A DNA stretch of 64,000 nucleotides, taken from NCBI GenBank assembly GCA_003665825.1, contig QPFY01000008.1, positions 372,001 through 436,000 on the forward strand. The letters run 5' to 3'. The notes below the pieces were generated by a model. That model saw nothing but the letters and a program-made list of their open reading frames with translations, had not been told where the DNA came from and searched no databases. Source of the stretch: Microbotryum silenes-acaulis (Eukaryota > Basidiomycota > Microbotryomycetes > Microbotryales > Microbotryaceae). Shown here piece after piece: positions 24,701 through 34,230 of the stretch; the first letter of the stretch is position 1, and the number at the start of each line of letters is the position of its first letter. A program made the translations under genes and the position numbers.

Positions 24701-25703
24701 CACCTTTGCTGGCAGCTTGGACCGAAGCGTTGAGTTTGTAAACGCTGGACGCGATGGCTGATGCTGTGGCGATGCACCCTTGCGGCGTGCGGAGCTCGAC
24801 TTCTCCGTGTTCGAAGGTGATGCGAACGCCTTTGCGGTCGAAGGCCCGGACCGAGATGAGGTTGGCAGGGCTCTCGGGGGCGTAGATCACGTCGTTGAGG
24901 GTGAACTTGGTACCATTATCAGAGACGAGCTTGACCGAGCCGATTCCCGAGGCCTTCACCGTTCCCCCTAGACCTTGCAGGACTTGCGGGGTAGGCGAAA
25001 GGGGGCCGTCAAAGAAGGACGCATCGTTGACGACGTGGCACACCGACGCCGAGTCTAGCAGAAGGATTTCCGCTGGTGGCCCGATGTTGGTAAATGTAGC
25101 AGAAGAAAAGACGGACAGGTGTTGATCCTTGGATGCTTCCTCGGTGGCCACGAACGTGGACGCAGGCGATGATGAGCCTTGGAGTTCCTTCATGGCGTTC
25201 TTGAGCTCGAGGTACTTGGCTCGCTTGCGCGATTCCGGACACTTGTCGAGCCAGTGCTTGCCTTGACCACAAGCTGGGCAGTTGCTTGGGGCAGGACCAG
25301 AACGATCCCATTTTGAGCGTTTGGTCGGTACGACCGCCTTCGCAACGAGGACCGTCGCTCGATTCGTCCGAGCGTTGAATCCAGCCCAAGAGGGCGGGCA
25401 TGGCGGCATCGTGAGGACCCAGTCAACGTAATTGTCCTCCGTAAGCTTCGAGTCGTGTGGGAAGACCGGGGGGTTGACTGGGGGGAGTAGCTGACGCATG
25501 GAGAGTGCGTCGTCGTCCTGTGCGGGTGCGGGGCGCTGGTTCCTAATCAGCTCGTCGAATTGCTCTTTGGTGAGCGTGACGGAGGTAGCGGAGGCGACGT
25601 CGATGGTGTGGATCGACGTTGATGACGGTGGTAGAGGAGGCGTAGATGCCATGTCACCGTGATCGTCGGGGTCGCCCGCCGCTGGTAGGTTCGGTGGGCT
25701 CAT
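21711..25703 (-). CDS. copia gag-pol polyprotein, defective
   Basis: Single frame, 1330 residues from ATG 25703; it stays open further upstream into the LTR. Order of domains: short Gag remnant ([10 protein letters not shown]), zinc knuckle [14 protein letters not shown], protease-like [10 protein letters not shown], integrase zinc finger ending CNACLASK, integrase core with [12 protein letters not shown] and [11 protein letters not shown], reverse transcriptase ([20 protein letters not shown]) and RNase H ([26 protein letters not shown]). Between [10 protein letters not shown] and the basic region before the zinc knuckle only about 50 residues remain, so most of the usual copia Gag domain is missing. 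The catalytic YVDD of reverse transcriptase reads YVND (codon AAC at 22659-22661). Both changes suggest an element that cannot copy itself alone. No frameshift or stop is present. Confidence 0.9.
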   Translation of the reverse strand: MSPPNLPAAGDPDDHGDMASTPPLPPSSTSIHTIDVASATSVTLTKEQFDELIRNQRPAPAQDDDALSMRQLLPPVNPPVFPHDSKLTEDNYVDWVLTMPPCPPSWAGFNARTNRATVLVAKAVVPTKRSKWDRSGPAPSNCPACGQGKHWLDKCPESRKRAKYLELKNAMKELQGSSSPASTFVATEEASKDQHLSVFSSATFTNIGPPAEILLLDSASVCHVVNDASFFDGPLSPTPQVLQGLGGTVKASGIGSVKLVSDNGTKFTLNDVIYAPESPANLISVRAFDRKGVRITFEHGEVELRTPQGCIATASAIASSVYKLNASVQAASKGALHTLVATKSNRLPLLTLHRRYGHASVQTLKKLAASGQVEGLDWPYSDFECEDFTCNACLASKAHRLPFPSSSSHAAEPLALVHSDVLSFPKESFGHKRYLVTFIDDFSRKTWVYPIGHKSEVLPTFKDWLLEIENTTGRKVKTLRSDNGGEYVSTAFNGYCVARGIRRELTTPYTPEQNGRAERVNRSIVEGTLALLSHSGLPRSCWDEAAMCYIHVKNLSPHAALGGGIPNSRWSGATPGVEGLRAFGCRAWATVPAHRRDKLDPKGIALVFVGYDRHAKAWRLLDPSSMRVSLSRNVTFVETEFPFTTAPTRVTQPRIPGYCPQPPPVEAPAPSSAPTLVDPPPRPPSPTPDETPASPVSTNSADKDDTSSTTSATTEPAMNLPQPPPDPAPLAKVKPTWEYGDVAKVGPDPGKYGEVDTRNIIVGPRTRRQLVPTMITREQLVDGPDGPTASFKSLLLAFASTKAGFADHDLTVVRDPANWGDVIRSGQEDIWGAPAQDEFDSLLNDYEVFEIIESGELPAGEILLRSGWVFRTKRNQHGDITDYKARLVTHGCAQRLGLDFEKNYAPVVKFTSIRALIALAAANGYHVHQADVNKAYLHGKLDKPLYMRVPQGIDLPGKILKLSKSIYGLRQAGTIWNAEIDSTLRSLGYVPTRSDICIYRREHDGHSHYIALYVNDLLLVGPSTAEIDRVLDALELAYGIKRLGPAEYILGIQVKRGQDGSITLSQERYLRDILARFQFTDAKPASIPMQPGVVLDFEDLLATPQDRTRYLQAIGSLMYAAVGTRPDLAFVVSYLARFSQQPGPEHWTAIKQVLRYIKGTLDLGLTYRKTSQPLHGYSDANWGACLTTSRSTMGYAFILSGAAIAWCSKREHRVAKSTTDAEYLSLSYTSGDAIHLSELLAELGAPVSGPVVLYGDNQGSLALAQHPTNHQGSRHVRISEHYVRERVAEKEIEVRYIATGDMFADIFTKALGPKPFIFHRANLGLRGAVV

Positions 25704-25707
25704 GACC

Positions 25708-25930
25708 TTTTGGGAACCTGAAGCCGAGGCACGAGATACGTAAGTACGAGAGCCGAAGATGATAGTAAAGATAGTTCGAGAAAGAAGAGAGGCGCTAAGG
25801 GAGCGCGCGCGAGGCAGGCACGAGCCGCGCGAGGCAGGCACGAGCCGCGCGAGGCAACTAATATCAACAACTAGTAACTATTTATAATCAGGAAGACAAG
25901 TGGGATGAAACAGCAATATACACTCTGACA
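25708..25930 (-). repeat. 5' LTR of the copia element (223 bp)
   Basis: Same sequence as the 3' LTR plus one extra 20-bp tandem unit. It contains a TATAAA box on the minus strand (25881-25886). In this orientation the LTR promoter reads leftwards into gag-pol. Confidence 0.9.
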
Positions 25931-26455
25931 GCAGCGAGCCAAGGGAAACGGAACATGATGTGCAGTAGGTGATGAAGCTTGACACGGTGTGGAGGTTGTT
26001 GTGGATTGATGAACGTGCGAGGGGGTTAGGAGATGTGGGGTCTGAGGGATGTGAGAAGAGATAGAGAGAAAGAAGAGAGCAGGACTCAATGATCCCATTG
26101 CCGGGTCGAGTTTGCAAAAATGAAGGCAGAACTTGTCTCGAATTGGGTGCCTCTCCGTCCGTCTCAGCTGCTAACGTACGAAGCGGTGCAGGTTGCAGCT
26201 ATCTTAAAGAGATCATGTGAGGTCGGACTGAGCGCGTCCGTTACCGTCGAGCGTCGGCGATCTTTCGTCCGTCGATTCGTCAGGTCTCGGAGCAGGGCAA
26301 GGATGTGCGACATTATCTAAGGGGGTGAGGTTTCAGTGTCCCACAGGCGCACATCAGACTAGCTGGAATATACGACTTAAAACTTAAAACCTCTTGAAGT
26401 CACCGAGCTGCCAAGTCATCGTCGCGAACTGGATTGCACGCTAGTCACCGTGATA

Positions 26456-26480
26456 GGGGGGGGGGGGGGGGGGGGGGGGG
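26456..26480 (+). repeat. G25 homopolymer
   Basis: Twenty-five consecutive G. The matching place in unit 1 (after GTGATA near 20045) has only five G, so the run expanded, or was assembled, after the duplication. Confidence 0.9.
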
Positions 26481-26759
26481 CGTGAGGGGGAAGTGATGGG
26501 GATCTCTCGGTAATGAGTTGGTACATTGCACCGCATGGATAGCACGTGGTTGTACCAACGCCCGTGATGTTAGCGAGAGAGATCACCGGATCATCCGAGC
26601 CGTTAAAGCACCAAACTTTGGAAGTGATACATCACAGCAGCTGAGATCACGAGGGCATGTTTGTCTCTATGAGAAGTACCTAGGGCATTTTCGTTCTTTC
26701 GCGAGCTTTGGAGGGCATTTTGAGTATGCACACTCCTCTAGAATTGAGAAAAGTGAATG

Positions 26760-27435
26760 TCAGCCAATGAGCTTCTGAAGCCAGTGCGTCCGCAACTCTG
26801 CCGGGGCGCTGCACTGTGTGCCAGCTCAGTGCACTCAGTGGCCTCGGGGTCCAACTTAGGCAAAGGATGAAGGCAAGACACTTACTAGAGTTGACCACAG
26901 GGTTGTTCCCGTTGTTAGTACTGTAACAAGTGGCGCATCTAAAGTCATGCCACCACTCGACGTCCGAAACTACATGCTGTGGGTCTGCGAGAGACAGGGG
27001 GCCCTTAGTGTAAGTCACCAGTAGACAGGGGTCGCCCTTCACCAAACCGTTTCGAAAACAAGCTTACCAGCCGTAATGCAATCATCCATTTGTTGCCATA
27101 CATCATAGTAATACTGGCCACATAGGCAGCTGTTGATTATGGTAGAGTCGGTAGAGACGACGTTGCACCGAGGAATTCTTCAGTGATGGCCAGCGGTGTG
27201 CGGGCGCCAAGACGGTTTTATCTGATCAGTGATAGTGCTGGTAGCGAGTCGCGCCATTATGCTTCGGGAAGACTTACCCCTTCGATGCCTCTGATTCTTC
27301 CACAACTAGCGAGCACTTACTTATGACTGTCTCATAAGCGTCCCCGGCAGGCTTCGGGGTGGCGACAGCGACCTCAATTGAGAAGATGATGATCACAAGG
27401 GCGAGCGATGCAGCGAGCCAAGGGAAACGGAACAT
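26760..27435 (-). CDS. small secreted seven-cysteine protein, copy B (candidate effector)
   Basis: Well-supported exons are 27435-27278, 27177-27068 and 26984-26886. They join in phase and give 122 residues before an uncertain last exon, which I place between about 26820 and 26760. Residues 1-25 are a signal peptide (MFRFPWLAASLALVIIIFS, cut after VAVA). The mature part has seven cysteines spaced C-x15-C-x12-C-x1-C-x13-C-x19-C-x2-C, exactly as in copy A. I do not recognise the family. Small size, secretion, a fixed cysteine frame and strong divergence from the neighbouring copy are typical of fungal effectors, so host interaction is an inference. The promoter is almost identical to that of copy A. 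If the third intron is not removed, the frame stays open to 26680. Confidence 0.7.
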
Positions 27436-27745
27436 GAGGTGCAGTAGGTGATGAAGCTTGACACGGTGTGGAGGTTGTTGTGGATTGATGAAAGTGCGAG
27501 GGGGTTAGGAGATGTGGGGTCTGAGGGATGTGAGAAGAGATAGAGAGAAAGAAGAGAAAGAGAGAAGAGAGCAGGACTCAATGATCCCATTGCCGGGTCG
27601 AGTTTGCAAAAATGATGGCAGAACCTGTCTCGAATTGGGTCCCTCTCCGTCCATCTCAGCTGCCAACGTACGAAGCGGTGCAGGTTGCAGCTATCTTAAA
27701 GAGATCATGTGAGGTCGGACTGAGCGCGTCCTTTACCGGCGAGCG

Positions 27746-28692
27746 TCGTCGATCAATCGTCTCCTATGTCTTGGGTGAGTTCCGTGGGTGTGCCTAGCGT
27801 TCCTCACGCTCGGCTCAGTCCACAAGTTTGGTTTCTCTGCATCGATCATCATCCGCGGGGATAGAAGCCAAAATGTCGGGACCCAATAAGTAGTCCTGTC
27901 GTCATTTGTTAGGCTTCACCGTGCGCGAGTAGTCGCAGTCGGGGATTGGGGAAGTCTCACCCGCGGCGACGCCACTCGTTCCTGTTTCGCAGCTGACTGA
28001 CAAGATAGGAACGAAAAGAATGTTTCGGGCGTTGAAACCCGCAAACTTTAACGTACGTGTTCATCCTGACTTTTTTTTTCAAGATGGCTTTGACTGCTAT
28101 TGTCATTATTCCTTCTACACGAGCGGTGGGTCCATCCTCCCGGCACGACGAGAAGACTTGTTGTGGATAGGATTCACCCTCGTCTTGCAGCGCAGTGGGA
28201 TCCCGAGCACGACTTGGTAATAAAACCGTCGGCTTGTGTTTGAACTGTGCGTTCGAAGCGGTCGGGCGTACTTTTTTGCTCAGTCCGAGCAAGGAAGATA
28301 ACCGTTTCCATCCGTTTCGACGGTCACTATCCTTCAAAGCGGGTCAACTCCTTTAAGCGACTTTGTTGCTCAGAGTGTTTCAGGGGTTCGGTGTCCGTTC
28401 GTCAAGCAGTCGAGTCCACTGACCTAGTACATCCGATCTTTCTAGAACCTCGTTCAGGAGCTCGAGATGGTTCCTGCTGCAGCGCAATTTCCGCCTCGGG
28501 CATCTGCAGGCAGTGCGGGTCGTTGCTCGACATCATCAGAGATTTCCTCTCCCCCGGTCGAGCGAGCGCTTCCATGAACACAACGAAATGTTATATTTTT
28601 CACTAATTCACTAATATATAAAAACGCCAACGCACTAAACACCTCCATCGACTCCCAAATACACCCCGCCCAACCCTCACTCCTCCTCCCCC
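27746..28692. other. intergenic, nothing recognised
   Basis: Spacer between the right edge of the duplication and the stop codon of the verprolin gene. Only short, unlikely frames are present. The A/T-rich end near 28590-28640 may hold the poly(A) site of the verprolin transcript. Confidence 0.45.
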
Positions 28693-30555
28693 TCACACCA
28701 TCTGCGACCGATAATCCCACGAACCCAACTTTCTCCCCGAGCCCCTCATCGCTCCCGCATCGAAAGGTCTAGGAGGGGGGAATTGACTCGAAGGGGCGAA
28801 ATTGCGTGTTGGTGCTGAGGGGAGGGCGAGTATGAGGGGTGGAGAGGGGACTGTGAGATAAGGGTTGAGCGTTCGGAGTTAGTTTGCCCGCGCATTTCAT
28901 GGGATACCTCAGGCGTGGGAGACTCACTCCGAGCAGGCGTTTGATGAACTTGAGATCTTACAGGAGCAGCGGGGGCACTTTTCATCGGGGGTGCCAACAT
29001 CGGTGCTGCTGCGGAGGGGGCCATCTGACGAGGTGGGGGTGGAGCCGGAGCCGAAAGTGGTGGAGGTGCGTAGCCTCCGTTCGAGTAATTCGAATAGGCT
29101 CCTTGTTCTTCTTCCGCTTGGTCATCTTGGACAGCCATGCTTGAGAAGGGCGAGATGGGTGGGGGTGGAGCTCGAGAAGGGGGTGGGGCAACACGCGTCG
29201 GAGGGAGGGAGGGAGCGGCCACCATCGGAGCAGGGATGGGCCGTGAGGGTGGTGCGGGAGCTTCGACAACGGGAGGAGGGACACGAGATGGCGGAGCGGC
29301 GGGACCTCTCGAGGGAGGTGGTGGAGGTGGAACGCGACCTGAGCCACCGGGTCTGGAGGCGGGGGGTGGTGGAGGTACTCGAGCAGGGGATCCTCCGTTC
29401 GCTGTGGGTGGTTTGGATTTGATCCATGCGGGTCGAGATGTCGCTTGGTTGTATTGCTCTTGTGCTTCTTCGTCGTTGCTGTCGTTCGCGGGTGGTGGAC
29501 GGGAAGGGGGAGGGGGTATGCCTCGAGCTGGAGGAAGAGCGTCGACAGGGGCTCGCAAGGGCAGCCTCGGGACGGCCCTCGCTGGGGGAAGTTCTTGAGG
29601 GGCAGGAGGAGCGGGTGGTGGGGGTGGGGGTGTCGCCACAGATGAGGTCGGTCTCGGTGGTGGTGGAGGCACGCCTCGAGGTGGTAAGTGAGGCTGACTC
29701 GGGGGAGCCTGTGGGGGTGGCCGAGGGGGAGCAGCAGGGGCCGAGGGCACAGATCGCTGAGGCAGCGAAGGCGGCGCTGGGACCTGTCGAGCTGGCAGCG
29801 ATGGAGATGGCGCTGCGGCTGCGCGAGGTGGAGCTGGAGGCGGTCGAGGAGGTGTAGCAGGAGTTCGGGAAGGAATAGGTGGAGGCGGTCTCGCTGCTGC
29901 ACCTCCGGCGGCCGAAGGAGGAGGAGGCGGCGGACGAGGCGGTGCAACGGGCGGTCTCCCCGGTGGTGGTGGGGGCGCGGCGGGAGCGCCGGCTGTTGGC
30001 CTCGGTGGCGGAGGACGAGCAGCAGCAGGAAGTGCACGAGTAGGAGCAGCTGGTGCAGCTGGTACGGGTGTTTTGCCCGTCGGTATGGTCCCACCTCGAC
30101 TCTTCAAGGTGGGCATCCCACCGGCAAAGAGACCGGCCAGCTGAGGCGGTCGCTCGTCATCGTCGTTCGAGGCTGGAGGTGCGGCAGCTGCGGCTGGTCT
30201 GGCAGGGGGTCCTGGTCGTCCTGCTGGAGTAGGTCTATCGAGTGGTCGACCTGCCGCAGTGATTCGGGTGTGGGCCGGTACATGGATGAGCAAGCGCGGT
30301 GGTGGGTGGGTGTGACGCCGAGTGAGTTGGCCAGCCATCAGCGCACATCGTGAGGAAGCATCGTATGGAATACATAGAAAAGATCCAAACATGTCAGCTC
30401 AAAGTAGCCAGCACACTCCATAGCACCCCCACGATGCCGCCAAGTGGCACGCTCGCCTGAAACTGACCTGCGACTGCTGGCCCGGACTTGTCAACGGTCG
30501 TGACCTTTTTCAAGCCTTTGCCCTTTTGGATCGACGCCAACAGACTCGAGTTCAT
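28693..30555 (-). CDS. VRP1: verprolin / WIP-like actin regulator
   Basis: Three exons, 30555-30468, 30250-28928 and 28850-28693, join in phase and give 522 residues. Exon 1 encodes a WH2 actin-binding motif (LLASIQKGKGLKKV, then TVDKSGP) at residues 4-26. A second WH2-like motif (LAGLFAGGMPTLKSRGG) follows near residue 70. Most of the rest is poly-proline with PPPPxRP blocks, the profilin- and SH3-binding part. The family binds monomeric actin and Las17/WASP and works at cortical endocytic patches. The last intron uses the GTGAGT donor at 28927 and a CTAAC-type branch site; it moves the frame into a tail containing SSQFPPPRPFDAG and GSWDYRSQMV. Without it the frame would end at 28746 in a less protein-like sequence. 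Confidence 0.85.
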
Positions 30556-31840
30556 TGCTCGTCAAACGCGTCGAGGTTGGGCCAGGTCGGGTGAGGCAGG
30601 ACGAGGAGCACGCCCGAGTGAGTCACCCCCGGTGCTTCTTTCTTGGGCGCCCAACGCTCGGACCTCGTGACCTGGATGTGACGTCGGCGCGGCTCGGCCT
30701 CCTCCCGGTCTCCAGGCTCGACTACATTTTCGACGTACAATTGCACCCTTGTGCAGTAGTGTAGAATGACATTCCAGAAAAGATGCTTGCCATGCAATGA
30801 TCTGAGCACTTTATCCCCGCTGATAGCTGCAATACTAGTACCTTGACGGCTTCCGATGACACGTTTGTTGAACGGGTGAGTCACTCGATCGAGGCTGGCC
30901 GAGAACTTGAAGGAGGACGTTGCACAGCCTGTTATTCAGCTGTCGGCATCCGTTTCTGGTTAGTGTCGAAACCCGCACGGACCTATGCACTAAGGGCATC
31001 TGCCTGTCAAAGTCCGAAAAAATCAGCTCTGGAATCGTTGGCCGAACACAGCATGCAGGCGCGCCGTTCGATTTGAGTGAGCGCTATAAGCCGACGGCGA
31101 TTTGGTATCACGCTCCAATCTGCTCCATTCCAGTCTGTCAGCCGGCGGCGCTCGGCGCAATCGCTCCCGCGCTTACTGACTCACACTCGGACTCAGCTTG
31201 AACCCCTCAGCCGGTCAGCCGGTCAGCTCGAGATCGACGCATCCGACCCGCGTGCAACGACGTTTCCACCTCTTCCGTTCAAGGAGTAGCTACAGAAGAC
31301 CTTGCTGGTTGTGAGTAATCCTGGTTCCTGACTTTTGGGATGAGATTGGTGCCTGGGCTGTGGGTTCGCCGTGCGCACCGGGTGTGGGTGGTGGTCTAGG
31401 TCAGCTGCCTCATTGGCCAGCAAGCTCCACCAGTAGTCACTTGCACTGCAAGCTCGACGTCATAGTCTCACACCACTCTACACACTCATGTACTGACCCC
31501 ATCTGGCCCATCTCCCACAGCGCAGCCCACGGTACAGCGCTACTTCAGGCGCGCGCAAGCAGCCGAGATCTTCTACGGGTGGTCGGCGTCTGCGCCAGAA
31601 CCCGAATCGGCAACTGAGGCACCGAACGGAAGCACGTGCCCTCTTTGGCCCTGAATTAGATCGCCAGACATTCGAGGCGTGTACTCGTCTTTGGCTCAAG
31701 AGAAGACCCCGGTGCAAAGACCGTTGGATGCACCGCACGACGATCTTCTCGTCGTCGTCGTCGCCCTGAGCTTGGCCTGACCGTAGGAAAGGAACAACCT
31801 CTCGTGACTGCGCTCCCCTCCTCCATCGTCGAGACACACA
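30556..31840. other. divergent promoter region
   Basis: Spacer of 1.3 kb between the outward-facing verprolin and bHLH genes. No gene, RNA or repeat recognised. It probably holds both promoters. Confidence 0.45.
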
Positions 31841-33529
31841 ATGGCAGCGATCCTCTCACCCGAAGACTCGAAAGAGTTTAGCTCTTTCCTCGATACGGTA
31901 GATCATGACCTACCCCATGCGTCAACTTTTTCGACGCATCATCTCCCTCAAGCTTATTCGACCTTCACGACTCGACCTCGGCTCGCCACCAATTCGGAAT
32001 TTCTCTTTCCCAACCCAACCCTCATCCCACCCCCACCCCAAACGATGATGAACCCACCCGAATCATTGAATCAATCCCGATCTTACTCGGATCAGATCCC
32101 ACCTAGCTTTCCGAGTCATGCCGCCGAACTGCTCGATCAGGAAAAACTAGCTAGGATGGCGCAACAGACGAGAGAATTGGCCGATTGGATGAGGTCTAGA
32201 TCCGCCGCGTCGGTCAAACCAACTACGACTACCGCACCGACACCATCGGCATCCTCCCTGCCCGACTTTGCGTCCGCAGCAAAGTACGCACCACAAGCTG
32301 GGCCTTCATCCCATTTTTACGCCGTGGAAGCAGAAGCTCGCCGAACGCGACAAGCCTCGAGCGAGATTCGGCAGGAACAAAGTCCGAACAAGAGAGGACG
32401 TGTCATCCCGACCTCGACACCTTTGATGGACATGCCCAACGCGACCGAACGAAACATGCCTTCCTCCTCGTCGAACGACGACCTCGCTCGCCTCAAGGCC
32501 GCAGAGGAGAAGGCCCGATTCGCGCAGAGGTATGCGGCGGGGAGGATGCCGGTTCCCACGCTGATGGACACGAGTACAGCGACGAACGCACCCATGCCTT
32601 TGGATCTTCTACCCATCCCAAATACGCCGGTCAACGGCTTTACGACCGAGATGATGCTGCAAACCTCACCTATGACGATGCGACCTGTTCACTTGGCCAA
32701 GACGTTGCACCAACCCGTCGCATCGACAAGCTCTTCGCAAGTCATCGCACAGCCTCCATCTGCACCTCGACCGACGAAACGAAAAACACCTGCTACGAGC
32801 GTGAATGGTAGTACCAAAGCTCGCGCCTCACCGCATAGGAATGGACCTCGTGCTTCAACCTCAACCACGATCCTAGGCTCGCTCTCCTCAACCGATTCGG
32901 AATCGCTCAACCCCGGTCCGGCATTGACCCCTTCCAACATACCTTTTCCCTCATCGAACGTACCCTATCCGAAACTCACACCTCGTCGATTACTGAAAGC
33001 ACCTCCCGTTCCTCCATCCTCGACGTCCTCTGCTTCATTGACCGCTTCGAACGGAGGTAAACCGGGTCTTCTGACGGCCGAACAAAAGAAGGCGAACCAC
33101 ATCGCTTCGGAACAAAAACGACGTGCGGCGATTCGACATGGTTACGAAACGCTTTGCGTGATCGTACCTAGTCTTCGAGCCGCGATCGAGGAATTCGACG
33201 AGAGGGTCAAGAAACTTTCGGCCGTCAAGAAAGGCGCTGCTATACTCACCAACGATTCGAAAACGTCATCATCTTCAAAGACGGAAGGGGGTTCAGGTCC
33301 TTTGAGCGGAGGGATCGAAATTGGGGGAGAGAAGATTGATGGAAGGGCCGGACCCAAGTCCGAAGCTGTCGTTTTGGGGAAGACGGTCGATCATCTGAGG
33401 GATGTGTTGAGGGAAAGGAAGGAGTTGTTGGAGAGGATGGCGAACTTGTATGCCGTTGCGGGGGAAGGGGGAGTCGCGATCGAAGCGGGGCCGAGGGTGT
33501 GGGATGAACTTTGGGTTGAGGAATCTTGA
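31841..33529 (+). CDS. bHLH transcription factor (Ino4-like basic region)
   Basis: Single exon of 562 residues. The first 400 residues are Ser/Thr/Pro-rich and disordered. The basic helix-loop-helix is at the C-terminus: basic region NHIASEQKRRAAIRHGYE at about residue 422, with the His, Glu and Arg that read an E-box; helix 1 continues to CVIVPSL; helix 2 is KSEAVVLGKTVDHLRDVL near 508, followed by a short zipper-like helix. The sequence between the helices is about 65 residues, much longer than the usual loop. The basic region resembles fungal Ino4 and related factors, which pair with a second bHLH protein to control lipid genes. That specific role is only a possibility; the bHLH call itself is firm. 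Confidence 0.85.
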   Translation: MAAILSPEDSKEFSSFLDTVDHDLPHASTFSTHHLPQAYSTFTTRPRLATNSEFLFPNPTLIPPPPQTMMNPPESLNQSRSYSDQIPPSFPSHAAELLDQEKLARMAQQTRELADWMRSRSAASVKPTTTTAPTPSASSLPDFASAAKYAPQAGPSSHFYAVEAEARRTRQASSEIRQEQSPNKRGRVIPTSTPLMDMPNATERNMPSSSSNDDLARLKAAEEKARFAQRYAAGRMPVPTLMDTSTATNAPMPLDLLPIPNTPVNGFTTEMMLQTSPMTMRPVHLAKTLHQPVASTSSSQVIAQPPSAPRPTKRKTPATSVNGSTKARASPHRNGPRASTSTTILGSLSSTDSESLNPGPALTPSNIPFPSSNVPYPKLTPRRLLKAPPVPPSSTSSASLTASNGGKPGLLTAEQKKANHIASEQKRRAAIRHGYETLCVIVPSLRAAIEEFDERVKKLSAVKKGAAILTNDSKTSSSSKTEGGSGPLSGGIEIGGEKIDGRAGPKSEAVVLGKTVDHLRDVLRERKELLERMANLYAVAGEGGVAIEAGPRVWDELWVEES

Positions 33530-34230
33530 ACTCCGAGGAAGGGCGTTCTTCTCCAGGGATCTGAGTATGGACAATTTGACGGGGTCCTATATCGCCTTAG
33601 CTTGTGCTACTTTGTTTCTCCGGTCAATTTGGTTCCTGCTCTCTTTTCATTCGTCATCGCATTGATTTTGTTTTGCTCATCCTTTACTCTACCCGTTGTA
33701 TTCGATTCCTGCAAACTTCACTTATACTTTCTCTCGGGTCGAATACCCATGTCTCTCAAGCAACGAAAGCTCTCTCGTACGGACAATTTTATTTTTTTAA
33801 AAAAAAAGCAAAAGGTTCCACATTGGAACAGGGTGTTATTTTTCACAGACGAAGATTGAAAAAGCGAGCGAGTCTCGAAAGACGAGCGAACTGAAGCAAA
33901 GACCGAACGAAGCAAAGCAGAACGACGAAAGTGTCCTGAAACTTGGAGGCTGAAAGGAGCTAACGAACGAAAAAAGAGGGTGTTCCTAGTTCATATTCCC
34001 TACACACGAATGGGGAACAAAGACGGATGACCATGTAGGATGTCAAGTAGGATTTGGCTTTGCTTGAGTTAGGGTCGTCCGGTGTGTAAGAGTCGAAGAA
34101 GAGGGAACACCTTTGTATCGTTGGGAACTGTCGGAGCCAGGAAGAAGGGAGAAATAAGCGGATGTCAAGTCTTCCTTTCTGCCTTCATCCTCGCTGCGAA
34201 AGACAAGGTCCGAACCCAAATAAACCTACC
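33530..34230. other. intergenic between converging genes
   Basis: Holds the 3' ends of the bHLH gene (plus) and of the small secreted protein gene (minus). A/T-rich near 33780-33850, including A and T runs. No gene seen. Confidence 0.5.

Larger units (their letters stand above)
21495..25930 (-). mobile_element. Ty1/copia LTR retrotransposon
   Basis: A complete insertion with two long terminal repeats, one fused gag-pol frame on the minus strand and a 5-bp target duplication GCAGC (21490-21494 and 25931-25935). The empty site can be read in unit 2 near 27409-27418, where the same bases run through without the element. A purine tract on the minus strand (G7, 21698-21704) directly precedes the 3' repeat. 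Only five bases separate the 5' repeat from the Gag start, so no primer-binding site is visible. The order integrase before reverse transcriptase is the copia order. Confidence 0.95.
20982..25956 (-). pseudogene. small secreted cysteine-rich protein, copy A, broken by a copia insertion
   Basis: Copy A starts at ATG 25956 and runs to 25931, where the element begins after eight codons plus two bases of the signal peptide. Coding resumes at 21494 on the other side. Exon 1 then continues to 21367 (GTAAGT donor), exon 2 is 21266-21157 and exon 3 is 21076-20982. Exon 2 is 110 nt, exactly as in copy B. All seven cysteines of copy B are present with identical spacing. The signal peptide is nearly the same as in copy B, but the mature part differs at most other positions. 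No internal stop is seen, so the break may be recent. The terminal exon beyond 20982 is uncertain. Without the element it would be a secreted protein of about 140 residues. Confidence 0.75.
19890..26275. repeat. tandem duplication, unit 1 (split by a retrotransposon)
   Basis: Segments 19890-20282, about 20850-21494 and 25931-26275 match unit 2 (26272-27745) in the same order and orientation. The shared opening is CGATTCGTCAGGTCTCGG. Unit 1 also holds about 560 bp (20290-20850) not present in unit 2, in which I see no gene, and the 4.4-kb copia element. Flanks and promoter are close to identical between units: about six mismatches in 130 bp of the promoter block, counted by eye. Confidence 0.85.
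26272..27745. repeat. tandem duplication, unit 2
   Basis: Direct repeat of unit 1. It contains the intact copy B of the secreted-protein gene and its promoter (about 27440-27745). The two units share the junction bases GTCGAT. Confidence 0.85.

Noticed and set aside
25703..25841. Gag start at 25841
   Set aside because: That Met lies inside the LTR and the bases to 25708 repeat in the 3' LTR; ATG 25703 is the first outside it.
28982..30094. Long overlapping frames on both strands in the proline-rich gene
   Set aside because: Low-complexity CCN/CCG repeats keep several frames open; only the verprolin frame has WH2 motifs and good splice joins.
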